This document shows, one piece after another, positions 1 through 62,539 of a DNA stretch of 64,000 bases. The stretch comes from Symbiodinium sp. CCMP2592 (lineage: Eukaryota; Sar; Dinophyceae; Suessiales; Symbiodiniaceae), in contig CAJNDT010003279.1 of NCBI GenBank assembly GCA_905221615.1, positions 340,501-404,500 on the forward strand, read 5' to 3'. The number at the start of each line of letters is the position of its first letter. The first letter of the stretch is position 1. The position numbers and the translations under genes are program-made. Below the pieces are notes generated by a model. The model made no database searches. It worked only from the letters and a program-made list of their open reading frames with translations, and was not told where the DNA came from.

Positions 1-3874
<3,874 letters not shown>

Positions 3875-4491
3875 GACCATCGCTATTGCAGCCCGAGGAT
3901 CAGGAATCAGAGAGCTGTTTGACGCTCGAATATACTCGAATGTTCTAAACATCTCTTTCTCTTCATGGCATGTTCCTTGGGCCAGTGCATGATGCCGTGT
4001 GTTCAGTGACGGGTAGAACTGTACCTGTTGCGGTCAACGCTCGGACTGTTCAATCAAGATCGTGCGCCGAAGCTGTGGCAAGAAAAGGTCTTGCGTGAAG
4101 GTTGAAGGAGCAAATTCTCCGGCTAGGTATAAAGTGGCCTACTTCGAAACCTTACCTGATTCTGCAAGCCGCGGTCGACCGTGGCGAAGACAACTATGTC
4201 ACTTACGTGGTGTGAACGATGACGATGGCGAGCGATGGAGAAGATGTTGATGATAAGTAGGGGATGCTGCTTCTGTGTCTGATGATGACGACGGTGGTAA
4301 TGATGACATTGGTGGTTGTCGTGTGGCGGTGGTGCTGATGTCGGCTGATGTCTTTGAAGTGGCCGTGGTATCCGCTGGGCCAGGTTTTGCATAGGCTTGA
4401 CGCCATTGACATGGCTGTTTGGCCCGAGAAGGATTGGTGCCTGAGGCCACTACATCGCGAGGTGACTTCCGACCCTTTTCCGTACTAAGCC
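3875..4491 (+). promoter_or_regulatory. Intergenic spacer between tubulin copies A and B (617 bp)
   Basis: This short spacer must hold the 3' end of copy A and the 5' control region of copy B. It is repeated as 9681-10274 and 15337-15938, with a more diverged form at 29882-30475. A TATAAAG string at 4128-4134 recurs at 9934-9940 and 15590-15596 but is lost before copy E. It is only weak evidence, since dinoflagellate promoters usually lack a TATA box. A pyrimidine-rich run ends in CTAAG two bases before the ATG in all copies. That AG (4488-4489) could be a spliced-leader trans-splice acceptor; this is inference. A GATGAT-rich low-complexity block lies at about 4200-4310. Confidence 0.5.
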
Positions 4492-9680
<5,189 letters not shown>

Positions 9681-10274
9681 GACCATCGCTATTGCAGCCC
9701 GAGGATCAGGAATCAGAGCGCTGTTTGACGCTCGAATATACTCGAATGTTCTAAACATCTCTTTCTCTTCATGGCATGTTCCTTGGGCCAGTGCATGATG
9801 CCGTGTGTTCAGTGACGGGTAGAACTGTACCTGTTGCGGTCAACGCTCGGACTGTTCATTCAAGATTGTGCGCCGAAGCTGTGGCAAGAAAAGGTCTTGC
9901 ATGAAGGTTGAAGGAGCAAATTCTCCGGCTAGGTATAAAGTGGCCTACTTCGAAACCTTACCTGATTCTGCAAACCGGACCGTGGCGAAGACAACTATGT
10001 CACTTACGTGGTGTGAATGATGACGATGGCGAGCGATGGAGAAGATGTTGATGATAAGTGTCTGATGATGACGATGGTGGTAATGATGACATTGGTGGTG
10101 GTCGTGTGGCGGTGGTGCTGATGTCGGCTGATGTCTTTGAAGTGGCCGTGGTATCCGCTGGGCCAGGTTTTGCATAGGCTTGACGCCATTGACATGGCTG
10201 TTTGGCCCGAGAAGGATTGGTGCCTGAGGCCACTACATCGCGAGGTGACTTCCGACCCTTTTCCGTACTAAGCC
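9681..10274 (+). promoter_or_regulatory. Intergenic spacer between tubulin copies B and C (594 bp)
   Basis: Same layout as the A-B spacer, with TATAAAG at 9934-9940, a GATGATGAC-rich block near 10,020-10,100 (shorter than in the A-B spacer) and the pyrimidine run plus CTAAG two bases before the next ATG. No separate gene is seen. A minus-strand frame through it exists only because the spacers are near-identical copies. Confidence 0.5.
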
Positions 10275-15336
<5,062 letters not shown>

Positions 15337-15938
15337 GACCATCGCTATTGCAGCCCAAGGATCAGGAATCAGAGCGTTGTTTGACACTCGAATATACTCG
15401 AATGTTCTAAACATCTCTTGCTCTTCATGGCATGTTCCTTGGGCCAGTGCATGATGCCGTGTGTTCAGTGACGGGTAGAACTGTACCTGTTGCGGTCAAC
15501 GCTCGGACTGTTCAATCAAGATTGTGCGCCGAAGCTGTGGCAAGAAAAGGTCTTGCGTGAAGGTTGAAGGAGCAAATACTCCGGCTAGGTATAAAGTGGC
15601 CTACTTCGAAACCTTACCTGATTCTGCAAACCGGACCGTGGCGAAGACAACTATGTCACTTACGTGGTGTGAATGATGACGATGGCGAGCGATGGAGAAG
15701 ATGTTGATGATAAGTAGGGGATGCTGCCTCTGTGTCTGATGATGACGACGGTGGTAATGATGACATTGGTGGTGGTCGTGTGGCGGTGGTGCTGATGTCT
15801 TTGAAGTGGTCGTGGTATCCGCTGGGCCAGGTTTTGCATAGGCTTGACGCCATTGACATGGCTGTTTGGCCCGAGAAGGATTGGTGCCTGAGGCCACTAC
15901 ATCGCGAGGTGACTTCCGACCCTTTTCCGTACTAAGCC
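15337..15938 (+). promoter_or_regulatory. Intergenic spacer between tubulin copies C and D (602 bp)
   Basis: Third instance of the standard spacer, with TATAAAG at 15590-15596, a GATGATGACGACGG low-complexity block and the pyrimidine tract plus CTAAG before the ATG. It is close to the A-B and B-C spacers, so the 5' end of copy D groups with A-C even though the body of copy D groups with E. Confidence 0.5.
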
Positions 15939-29881
<13,943 letters not shown>

Positions 29882-30475
29882 GAACATCGCTGTGGCAGCC
29901 CGGGGATCAGAAATCTAAGCATTGTTTGACACTCGAATATACGCGAATGTTCTAAACATCTCTTTCTCTTCATGGCATGTTCTTGGGCAGTGCATGATGC
30001 CGTGTGTTCAGCGACGGGTAGAACTGTACCTGTTGCGTCAACGCTCGGACTGTTCATTCAAGATTGTGCGCCGAAGCTGTGGCAAGAAAAGGCTTTTCGT
30101 GAAGGTTGAAGGAGCAAATTTTCAGGCAAGGCTCAAAGTTCCCTATTTCGCAACCTTACTCACCTCATTCTGCAAGCCGGACCGTGGCGAAGACAACTAT
30201 GCCACTATGTCGAGTGAATGATGACGACGGCGAGTGATGGAAAAGATGTTGATGATAAGTAGGGGATGCTGCTTCTGTGTTTGATGATGACGACGGTGGT
30301 GCTGATGACATTGGTGGTGGTGTGGTGGTGGTGCTGATGTCTTTGATGATGGCCGTGGTATCCGCTAGGCTAGGTTTTGCGTAGGCTTGACGACATGGCT
30401 GTTTGGCCCGAGAAGGATTGGTGCCTGAGGCCACTACATCGCGAGGTGACTTCCGACCCTTTTCCGTACTAAGCC
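29882..30475 (+). promoter_or_regulatory. Intergenic spacer between tubulin copies D and E (594 bp)
   Basis: Homologous to the other spacers but more diverged. The TATAAAG string is replaced (GCTCAAAG) and the GATGATG block is shorter. The pyrimidine run, CTAAG and the two-base gap to the ATG are kept. If TATAAAG mattered for transcription, copy E would differ from the others. Confidence 0.5.
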
Positions 30476-55350
<24,875 letters not shown>

Positions 55351-55489
55351 GTTGAGGAAGTTATTTCCTCGTTGCCGATGAACTCTGTTCATGGCGATGA
55401 TAGTCTATGCCTGTTTTTCCGTGGCCTATTTTATCATGATTCCTACTAGTTCCATGCTCTATGATTTTATGAGTAATTATCCGGATCCC

Positions 55490-55601
55490 TATATGGGAGT
55501 TTCCGAAAATAGGGGACCCTAATATAGTACCCTAAATAGCAGGATCCTTATTATAGGGACCCCAAAATAAGGTACCCCCTATTTTCGGAAACTCCCATAT
55601 A
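55490..55601. repeat. 112-bp hairpin with perfect 26-bp inverted arms
   Basis: Arms 55,490-55,515 and 55,576-55,601 are exact reverse complements (TATATGGGAG ... ATAGGGG). The 60-bp centre contains further partly complementary runs (GGGACCC, TATTATAGGGACC). This resembles a MITE-like or fold-back element, but no target-site duplication was seen next to the arms. Confidence 0.85.
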
Positions 55602-55723
55602 CACGTCCAAGTTATCCTCCCAGTGTTTGATCGGGAGCTCCTTGCCCCGTAGGTCGAAGAAACCTAAGGATCTCACGAAGAAGGTTCTCTGGGATCCATA
55701 TCTACAGGCGCCCTGATCCCCGA

Positions 55724-55803
55724 AACCCTAACCCTAAACCCCAAACCCTAAACCCTAAACCCCAAACCCTAAACCCTAAACCCCAAACCCTAAACCCTAA
55801 ACC
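55724..55803. repeat. Telomere-like CCCTAAA block
   Basis: Alternating CCCTAAA and CCCCAAA in a 21-bp higher-order pattern (two CCCTAAA units then one CCCCAAA). The complement is the TTTAGGG type found at dinoflagellate and plant telomeres. The block is interstitial, with unique sequence on both sides. Confidence 0.9.
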
Positions 55804-56164
55804 GTGTTGTTTGGGTGTTTTCTTGGGCCCCTTGAAGCTGCTGATGCCAGGCTCCCGCCGCCATCTGCGGGCGGGTCTTCGCTCGCCGGTGCGGTGGCGG
55901 TTGCAACCTTGGCGAGTACTTAGGACCGGACACCAAACCCCAAGCCCAAGCATCGTAAACGCCAGAGAAATCTAATGTCGGTTTACCATGAGGATTTGGG
56001 ATGGCGGTTGCGGCAGGATTCTGGGTTTTCCCCAAAGCAATTCTTACACCCCGACGGGGACCAAGGTCGCGGGGGAGCTGCTGCCCGAACGTCGGCATGA
56101 CACCCCGCGGTCGGAAGGAGCGTCGTCGCATCTTCCTGTAGCGAGCGTCTTAACGTGTTTTCTA

Positions 56165-56228
56165 CGAGTTGCGGGGTTTAGCTGTTTAGGGTGTAGTGGA
56201 GGGGTTTAGGGGTTTAGGGGTTGGGGTG
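56165..56228. repeat. Degenerate TTTAGGG block, opposite orientation
   Basis: Contains GGGGTTTAG, TTTAGGGTG, GGGGTTTAGGGGTTTAGGGG. It runs as the G-strand on the strand shown, whereas the block at 55,724 runs as the C-strand. The two therefore flank about 360 bp of unique sequence as a diverging pair. Confidence 0.75.
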
Positions 56229-57000
56229 CATAGAACGCATCATAGAAGTATATAATAAGTACGAGTGCTATCAGTATCTTCGTCACCATGACAGCACCAC
56301 CATCGCATTAGCAATGCAGGACATTCACAGCAATAGTAATGTTTTTTTGGTAATGGCGCAAAGGGGACTTGACCGAGGTGTGAGTGCTTCCGGTTTTTGG
56401 GGTAGCACGTCCTAGGCTGAAGACTTATTTGATTTCAGCGCGGGTTTAAGCTTAAGGTTTGGGGTTCGAGGGTTCAGTGCGCTTGGTTTTGGTTGAAGTT
56501 CGGGGTTCGATTTGGGTCGGGGGGGTCGGGGGGGTCGGGATTCGGATAATTCGAACTTGCTTTCAGGACAGGAGGCTGCCGTGCTTCTCATCAATGGCGG
56601 ACGAGACAGGTGGCGTGACTTCCGGGGGTTGATTTGATTCCGAAGTAAGAGAGGTGTCAGTGTAGTGGTTAGCCTGTACCTCGCTCAGGCCTGAAACCAG
56701 CAGCAAGGATCTCAAGCACTTAAGCTCTGACTCCAACCTCGAATTGACGAGTGCTAACCTCGGCTTCTACCAGTACCCAGACTTGCAGGCGTGGCAGTTC
56801 TAGTCCGATTGGGAAACCGACATCGTGCTAAGTGCATCGCGAAACTCAGCTTGCGGGGTAAACCCGAATCCCAAAGCCCTACAACCGCAAACTAGTCACA
56901 AGGATCTTCGCATCCTGGACAGGCTCACCAGCCCTGCGGCAGCCGAAGCATCGGCACAGCATCTTCGGAAGGTGGCACGAAGGGGATGGGGGTCGCATGT
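56229..57000. other. No gene recognised; G-rich degenerate tract
   Basis: 56,440-56,530 is rich in GGGTT and GGTCGGG. The rest is unique sequence. A frame at 56,825-57,094 runs into the microsatellite and shows no domain. Nothing else supportable is seen. Confidence 0.5.
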
Positions 57001-57210
57001 TGTATGTATGTATGTATGCATGCATGCATGTATGTCATGTACGTATGTGTTTGTGTGTGTATGCATGTATGTAGGTAGCGAGCTAGCTAGGTAGGTAGTT
57101 CGGTAGGTATGTATGTATGTATGTATGTATGTATTATGTACATATGTTTATGTATATGTTTGTTTTTGTACATGCGAATGAATGTATACGAATATGTGTA
57201 TGTATACGCC

Positions 57211-57251
<41 letters not shown>

Positions 57252-57252
57252 G
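57000..57252. repeat. Microsatellite cluster: TATG, then AT, then GA
   Basis: TATG/CATG tetranucleotide variants at 57,000-57,180, an uninterrupted AT run at 57,211-57,236 and a GA run to 57,252. Translated Met-Tyr-Val-Cys frames here are artefacts. Confidence 0.95.
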
Positions 57253-57300
57253 CGCCTCTAGGGTCTATTTTACGCTCTATTCTTTTCTGCATGACTAATA

Positions 57301-58229
57301 TTATTTAAAATAATTGAAATAATTGAAATAATTGAAATAATTGAAATCAGCAGAGTTGATTTCACTTATTTCAATTATTTAAATCCGCAAAAGGGCCCAA
57401 ATAATTGAAATAATTGAAATAATTGAAATCCGAAGGCTGTTCAGTGGGCCCAAGCCACCAAATCCAGGGATTTCAATAATTGAAATAATTGAAATAATTG
57501 AAATGGGGGGATTTCAATTATTTCAATTATTTAAATCCGCCAAAGGCCCCAAATAATTGAAATAATTGAAATAATTGAAATCCCCCCATTTCAATTATTT
57601 CAATTATTGAAATCCCTGGATTTGGTGGCTTGGGCCCACTGAACCTTCGGATTTCAATTATTTCAATTATTTAAATCCGCCAAAGGGCCCAAATAATTGA
57701 AATAATTGAAATCGATGGCTGTTCTGTGCCAAGCCACGAATCCCACCGATTTGAATTATTGAAATAATTGAAATAATTGAAATAATTGAAATGGGGGGAT
57801 TTCAATTATTTCAATTATTTAAATCCGCCAAAGGCCCCAAATAATTGAAATAATTGAAATAATTGAAATCCCCCTCATTTCAATTATTTCAATTATTTCA
57901 ACTATTTCAATTATTGAAATCCCTGGATTTGGTGGCTTGGGCCCACTGAACCTTCGGATTTCAATTATTTCAATCCGCCAAAGGGCCCAAATAATTGAAA
58001 TAATTGAAATAATTGAAATCGATGGCTGTTCTGTGCCAAGCCACGAATCCCACCGATTTGAATTATTTAAATAATTGAAATAATTGAAATATTTGAAATA
58101 ATTGAAATGGGGGGATTTCAATTATTTCAATTATTTAAATCCGCCAAAGGCCCCAAATAATTGAAATAATTGAAATCCCACCCATTTCAATTATTTCAAT
58201 TATTTCAATTATTTAAATAATTGAAATCC
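57301..58229. repeat. AATTGAAAT satellite with alternating orientation
   Basis: Blocks of tandem 9-mers (ATAATTGAA) alternate with blocks of their complement (TTTCAATTA). They are separated by short unique linkers such as CCGCCAAAGGCCCC and TGGTGGCTTGGGCCCACTGA, the latter present in both orientations (57,440 inverted, 57,620 and 57,930 direct). A longer unit of about 308 bp recurs (57,712 and 58,020 share GATGGCTGTTCTGTGCC). Nearly every block could fold on its neighbour. Confidence 0.9.
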
Positions 58230-58252
58230 TGGGGTTCTGTGGATGGGGCCCA

Positions 58253-58510
58253 CGGGTCACCCCCCTACTATCACCAACCCACCCCACCCCTGCCCCCGTC
58301 ACGGTGTGGGCCCGACCCCCCCCCCCACCCCCCCCGATCTCCCCTCCCGACCTCCTCCTCCTTATCCTCCCCCCCCTTCCTTGGCCCCTTGCCCCCTGCC
58401 CCCTCCCCCCCCTGTCCCCACGCTGCCCCCTGCACCACCTATCTCCTAATCCAGCCCCCCCCCCCTCCCTAAACCCACCGCCCCTCAACCCCCGAATCCA
58501 CCTCCACCCT
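58253..58510. repeat. C-rich low-complexity tract
   Basis: Runs of up to 10 C on the + strand mixed with CCCCTCC and CCTCCTCC. The minus-strand Gly/Arg frame across it (58,213-58,644) is explained by composition and shows no domain. The G-rich strand could form quadruplexes; this is inference. Confidence 0.85.
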
Positions 58511-58670
58511 ACCAAAGAGTTAGCGAAGATGTCATTCGACAGAACAGCCTCGCCGTCAAGATCGGTGTTGGAAATGGGAAGGGACAGCAGGCTGGCATAG
58601 GCTGGCGTTCGCTGCGCGCAGCAGCGATTGAGAGAACTCCACACCGCCGTGTCTCACCCACCACTTCAAG

Positions 58671-58945
58671 GGCTAGGGATCCCACACATCTGCGGGCAAA
58701 ATCTGGCGGAAGTGATCCGCCACCGAGCAAAAAGCCTGTAAATACCGCATTAAACAAAGGGTCAGGGATTTCGCACATCTGTTGGCAAAATCTGACAGAA
58801 GTACCGACTGCTCACTTCCGCCAGATTTTGCCACCAGATGTGTGAAATGCCTGGCCCTTTGTTTAATGCGGTATTTACAGGCTTTTTGCTCGGCGGCGGA
58901 TCACTTCCGCCAGATTTTGCCCGCAGATGTGTGGGATCCCTGGCC
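58671..58945. repeat. Large palindrome: two 132-bp arms, 11-bp centre
   Basis: Arms 58,671-58,802 and 58,814-58,945 are reverse complements with a few mismatches. Each arm contains two partial copies of a shorter sequence (CAGATTTTGCC ... CAGATGTG). A further partial unit follows at 58,946-58,990 (GAACGCGGCATTTACAGGCT). No transposase frame or terminal duplication is seen; it could be a fold-back element. Confidence 0.85.
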
Positions 58946-58990
58946 GTTTTTTGAACGCGGCATTTACAGGCTTTCTGCTCGGTCGCGGCT

Positions 58991-59460
58991 CGCAGGGATT
59001 ATACACCCTTGCCCCCACTCCACCCTCCCGCCCCCTTCATACCTCACTACCCCCCCCCCTATCTCAGCCCCTTGCCTCGTACCCCATCACCACCCACCAC
59101 CCACCACCTATTATCCACCACCCGGCACCCCTCACCCGCCACGCCCACCACCCACACCCTCCCCCAACCACCACACACCACCCACCACACACCACCCACC
59201 ACACCACCCATCACCCACCACCCACCACCCATCACTACCCAGCACCCGCCAGCCACCACTACCCACTACCCACCACCTACTCCTCCCATCATCGTTATCA
59301 CCATCCTATTATCATTTATCATCGGTTTATCACTTTATCACCCACTCCCCCAAACCCACCCCTCACCACGCCAGCACAAACCCCCTGCCCATTCACATCC
59401 CTCCCCCACCCCACCCACTACCCCACCCCCACCACGAACCCATTAGGGTCCAACAGGGCT
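58991..59460. repeat. CCA/CCAC-rich low-complexity tract
   Basis: Mostly CCACC and CACCCA variants on the + strand. Pro/His/Thr frames across it are compositional. No gene seen. Confidence 0.85.
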
Positions 59461-59477
59461 GCGGACACCCCACCCCC

Positions 59478-59599
59478 TCTCCATCATCTTCATCATCTTC
59501 ATCATCTTCATCATCTGCATCATCTTCATCATCTTCATCATCTCCATCATCTCCATCATCTCCATCATCTTGATCATCTTCTTCATCGTCATCATCTTC
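59478..59599. repeat. CATCTT/CATCTC array preceding the 1.3-kb repeats
   Basis: A (CATCATCTT) and (CATCATCTC) microsatellite. The same array ends each full 1.3-kb unit (60,712-60,900 and 62,036-62,187), so this block is the tail of a truncated upstream unit. Confidence 0.9.
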
Positions 59600-60901
59600 G
59601 TTGCCGGTTTCATTGGTTTTAATACCGCTCCCTCTATTTTTAAAGTAATTTCATAGGTATTGTACGAACCATAATACAATCGATTTATCTTAACTACTAT
59701 ATCAAGAATAGCTTACCACATCGCATCTACATACTTTGTAACCGGGCTTACTATAAAGGCCCCATATGAGGGATCCATAATGGGTTTCTAGAAAGTCTCT
59801 CTGTGAGGGATCTATAGTTTTTATATAGTGGATTTATATGAGGTCTCTACATAGAGGATCTATAAGATTTCTATAAGGTCTCTACATAGAGGATCTATAA
59901 GATTTCTATAAGCAATCTGTGAGGGTTTTCCAGAAGGGCTCCATACGAGGGATCTATACAGGGCTTCCATGTGGTTTCTACAAAGGGTAAGGAATATATA
60001 GCAGTTGTCTATGAAAGCTCCATGTAAGGGATCTTGTAAAGTTTTCTACAAAGAACTCCATTTTTACAGAAGGAAGCATGACACATTTCAGGCCGGAAGT
60101 GTGTCATTCTTTCCGCCTTACAGAAGGAAGCATGACACATTTCAGGCCGGAAATGTGTCATCGTTTCCGCCTTACAGAAAGAAGCATGACACATTTCAGG
60201 CCGGAAACCGCCTTACAGAAGGAAGCATGACACATTTCAGGCCGGAAATGTGTCTTCGTTTCCGCCTTACAGAAAGAAGCATGACACATTTCAGGCCGGA
60301 AATGTGTCATCTTTTCCGCCTCACAGAAGGAAGCATGACACATTTCAGGCCGGAAATGTGTCATCTTTTGCGCCTTACAGAAGGAAGCCTGACACATTTC
60401 AGGCCGGAAATGTGTCATCTTTTCCGCCTTACAGAAAGAAGCATGACACATTTCAGGCCGGAAATGTGTCATCGTTTCCGCCTTACAGAAAGCAGCATGA
60501 CACATTTCAGGCCGGAAATGTGTCATCTTTTCCGCCTTACAGAAGGAAGCATGACACATTTCAGGCCGGAAATGTGTCATCTTTTCCGCCTTACAGAAAG
60601 AAGCATGACACATTTCAGGCCTCCCCCTGTTCCCTTGCCCCCTCTCCTACCATCCCTGCCTTCCCCACCTCCTCACCTTTCCCTCCCCTTTGCCATTTGC
60701 CCCCTGCCCCCTGCCATCTCCATCATATCCATCACCCCCATCATCTTCTTCATCTCCATCATCTTCATCATCTCCATCATCTCCATCATCTTCATCATCT
60801 CCATCATCTCCATCATCTCCATCATCTTCATCATCTTCATCATCTCCATTATCTTCATCATCTTCATCATCTGCATCATCTTCATCTTCTTCATCATCTT
60901 C
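59600..60901. repeat. Higher-order repeat, unit 1 (1,302 bp)
   Basis: Starts GTTGCCGGTTTCATTGG. It holds about 400 bp of non-repetitive sequence with short echoes (CTCTACATAGAGGATCTATAAG twice), then 54-bp monomers (60,065-60,622), a C/T-rich bridge and the CATCTT array. It is followed directly by unit 2. Compared with unit 2 it lacks one base near 59,652 (TTTCATAGG versus TTTGCATAGG), which breaks the minus-strand frame that is open in the other units and argues against coding. Confidence 0.92.
60065..60622. repeat. 54-bp palindromic satellite, array 1 (11 monomers)
   Basis: Monomer CTTACAGAAAGAAGCATGAC... of 54 bp with an internal hairpin: TGACACATTTC, six bases, GAAATGTGTCA. The third monomer is shortened and the last cut at CAGGCC. 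Because 54 is divisible by 3 and no stop is present, long frames stay open on both strands (for example 60,005-61,072 on + and 60,158-60,613 on -). Each has an 18-residue period, and both read MTHFRPEMCH. Probably not a gene. Confidence 0.95.
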
Positions 60902-62188
60902 GTTGCCGGTTTCATTGGTTTTAATACCGCTCCCTCTATTTTTAAAGTAATTTGCATAGGTATTGTACGAACCATAATACAATCGATTCATCTTAACTAC
61001 TATATCAAGAATAGCTTACCACGTCGCATCTACATACTTTGTAACCGGGCTTACTATAAAGGCCCCATATGAGGGATCCATAATGGGTTTCTAGAAAGTC
61101 TCTCTGTAAGTGATCTACAGTTTTTTATATAATGGATTTATATAAGGTCTCTACATAGAGGATCTATAAGATTTCTATAAGCAATCTGTGAGGGTTTTCC
61201 AGAAGGGCTCCATACGAGGGATCTATACAGGGCTTCCATGTGGTTTCTACAAAGGGTAAGGAATATATAGCAGTTGTCTATGAAAGCTCCATGTAAGGGA
61301 TCTTGTAAAGTTTTCTACAAAGAACTCCATTTTTACAGAAGGAAGCATGACACATTTCAGGCCGGAAGTGTGTCATTCTTTCCGCCTTACAGAAGGAAGC
61401 ATGACACATTTCAGGCCGGAAATGTGTCATCGTTTCCGCCTTACAGAAGGAAGCATGACACATTTCAGGCCGGAAACCGCCTTACAGAAGGAAGCATGAC
61501 ACATTTCAGGCCGGAAATGTGTCTTCGTTTCCGCCTTACAGAAAGAAGCATGACACATTTCAGGCCGGAAATGTGTCATCTTTTCCGCCTCACAGAAGGA
61601 AGCATGACACATTTCAGGCCGGAAATGTGTCATCTTTTGCGCCTTACAGAAGGAAGCCTGACACATTTCAGGCCGGAAATGTGTCATCGTTTCCGCCTTA
61701 CAGAAAGAAGCATGACACATTTCAGGCCGGAAATGTGTCATCTTTTCCGCCTTACAGAAAGAAGCATGACACATTTCAGGCCGGAAATGTGTCATCTTTT
61801 CCGCCTTACAGAACGAAGCATGACACATTTCAGGCCGGAAAAGTGTCATCGTTTCCGCCTTACAGAAAGAAGCATGACGCATTTCAGGCCGAAAATGTGT
61901 CATCTTTTCCGCCTTACAGAAAGAAGCATGACACATTTCAGGCCTCCCCCTGTTCCCTTGCCCCCTCTCCTACCATCCCTGCCTTCCCCACCTCCTCACC
62001 TTTCCCTCCCCTTTGCCATTTGCCCCCTGCCCCCTGCCATCTCCATCATATCCATCACCCCCATCATCTTCTTCATCTCCATCATCTTCATCATCTCCAT
62101 CATCTCCATCATCTTCATCATCTTCATCATCTCCATTATCTTCATCATCTTCATCATCTGCATCATCTTCATCTTCTTCATCATCTTC
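60902..62188. repeat. Higher-order repeat, unit 2 (1,287 bp)
   Basis: Near-identical to unit 1 over the leader. It lacks a second CTCTACATAGAGG echo, has one more 54-bp monomer, and a shorter CATCTT array. The recent duplication is shown by shared variants in monomers 3 (shortened), 4 (GTCTTCG) and 7 (GCCTGACAC). Confidence 0.92.
61334..61943. repeat. 54-bp palindromic satellite, array 2 (12 monomers)
   Basis: Same monomer and order of variants as array 1 through monomer 7, then a different set (ACGAAGC, GACGCATTTC, GAAAAGTGTCA). Two later monomers carry changes in one hairpin arm without the compensating change in the other, so pairing is not strictly maintained. Confidence 0.95.
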
Positions 62189-62485
62189 GTTGCCGGTTTC
62201 ATTGGTTTTAATACCGCTCCCTCTATTTTTAAAGTAATTTGCATAGGTATTGTACGAACCATAATACAATCAATTCATCTTAACTACTATATCAAGAATA
62301 GCTTACCACGTCGCATCTACATACTTTGTAACCGGGCTTACTATAAAGGCCCCATATGAGGGATCCATAATGGGTTTCTAGAAAGTCTCTCTGTAAGTGA
62401 TCTACAGTTTTTTATATAATGGATTTATATAAGGTCTCTACATAGAGGATCTATAAGATTTCTATAAGCAATCTGTAAGGGTTAT
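62189..62485. repeat. Higher-order repeat, unit 3 (5' leader only)
   Basis: Repeats the first 300 bp of units 1 and 2 through TCTATAAGCAATCTGT and then diverges into unique sequence without reaching the 54-bp array. A related single hairpin, TGACGCATTA with TAATGTGTCA, lies at 62,511-62,539. Confidence 0.9.
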
Positions 62486-62539
62486 TGGAAGACCTCTGGG
62501 TAGTATAAATTGACGCATTACAGGCCCTCTAATGTGTCA

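Noticed and set aside
4128..4134. TATAAAG as a core promoter element
   Set aside because: Present in three spacers but lost before copy E, and dinoflagellate promoters generally lack TATA; kept only as a note in the spacer entries.
3875..4491. Relic dinoflagellate spliced-leader sequence upstream of the tubulin start
   Set aside because: No match to the known leader was found; only a pyrimidine run and AG near the ATG.
56655..56700. TGTAGTGGTTAG, resembling a tRNA A box
   Set aside because: No matching B box (GGTTCGAAT-like) at the expected distance and no cloverleaf pairing.
58213..58644. Gly/Arg-rich minus-strand frame over the C-rich tract
   Set aside because: Composition-driven; no conserved motif and no repeat-free domain.
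60647..60991. Acidic Asp/Glu-rich minus-strand frame in the 1.3-kb repeats
   Set aside because: The acidic part is the CATCTT array read backwards, and unit 1 has a one-base deletion that breaks the frame.
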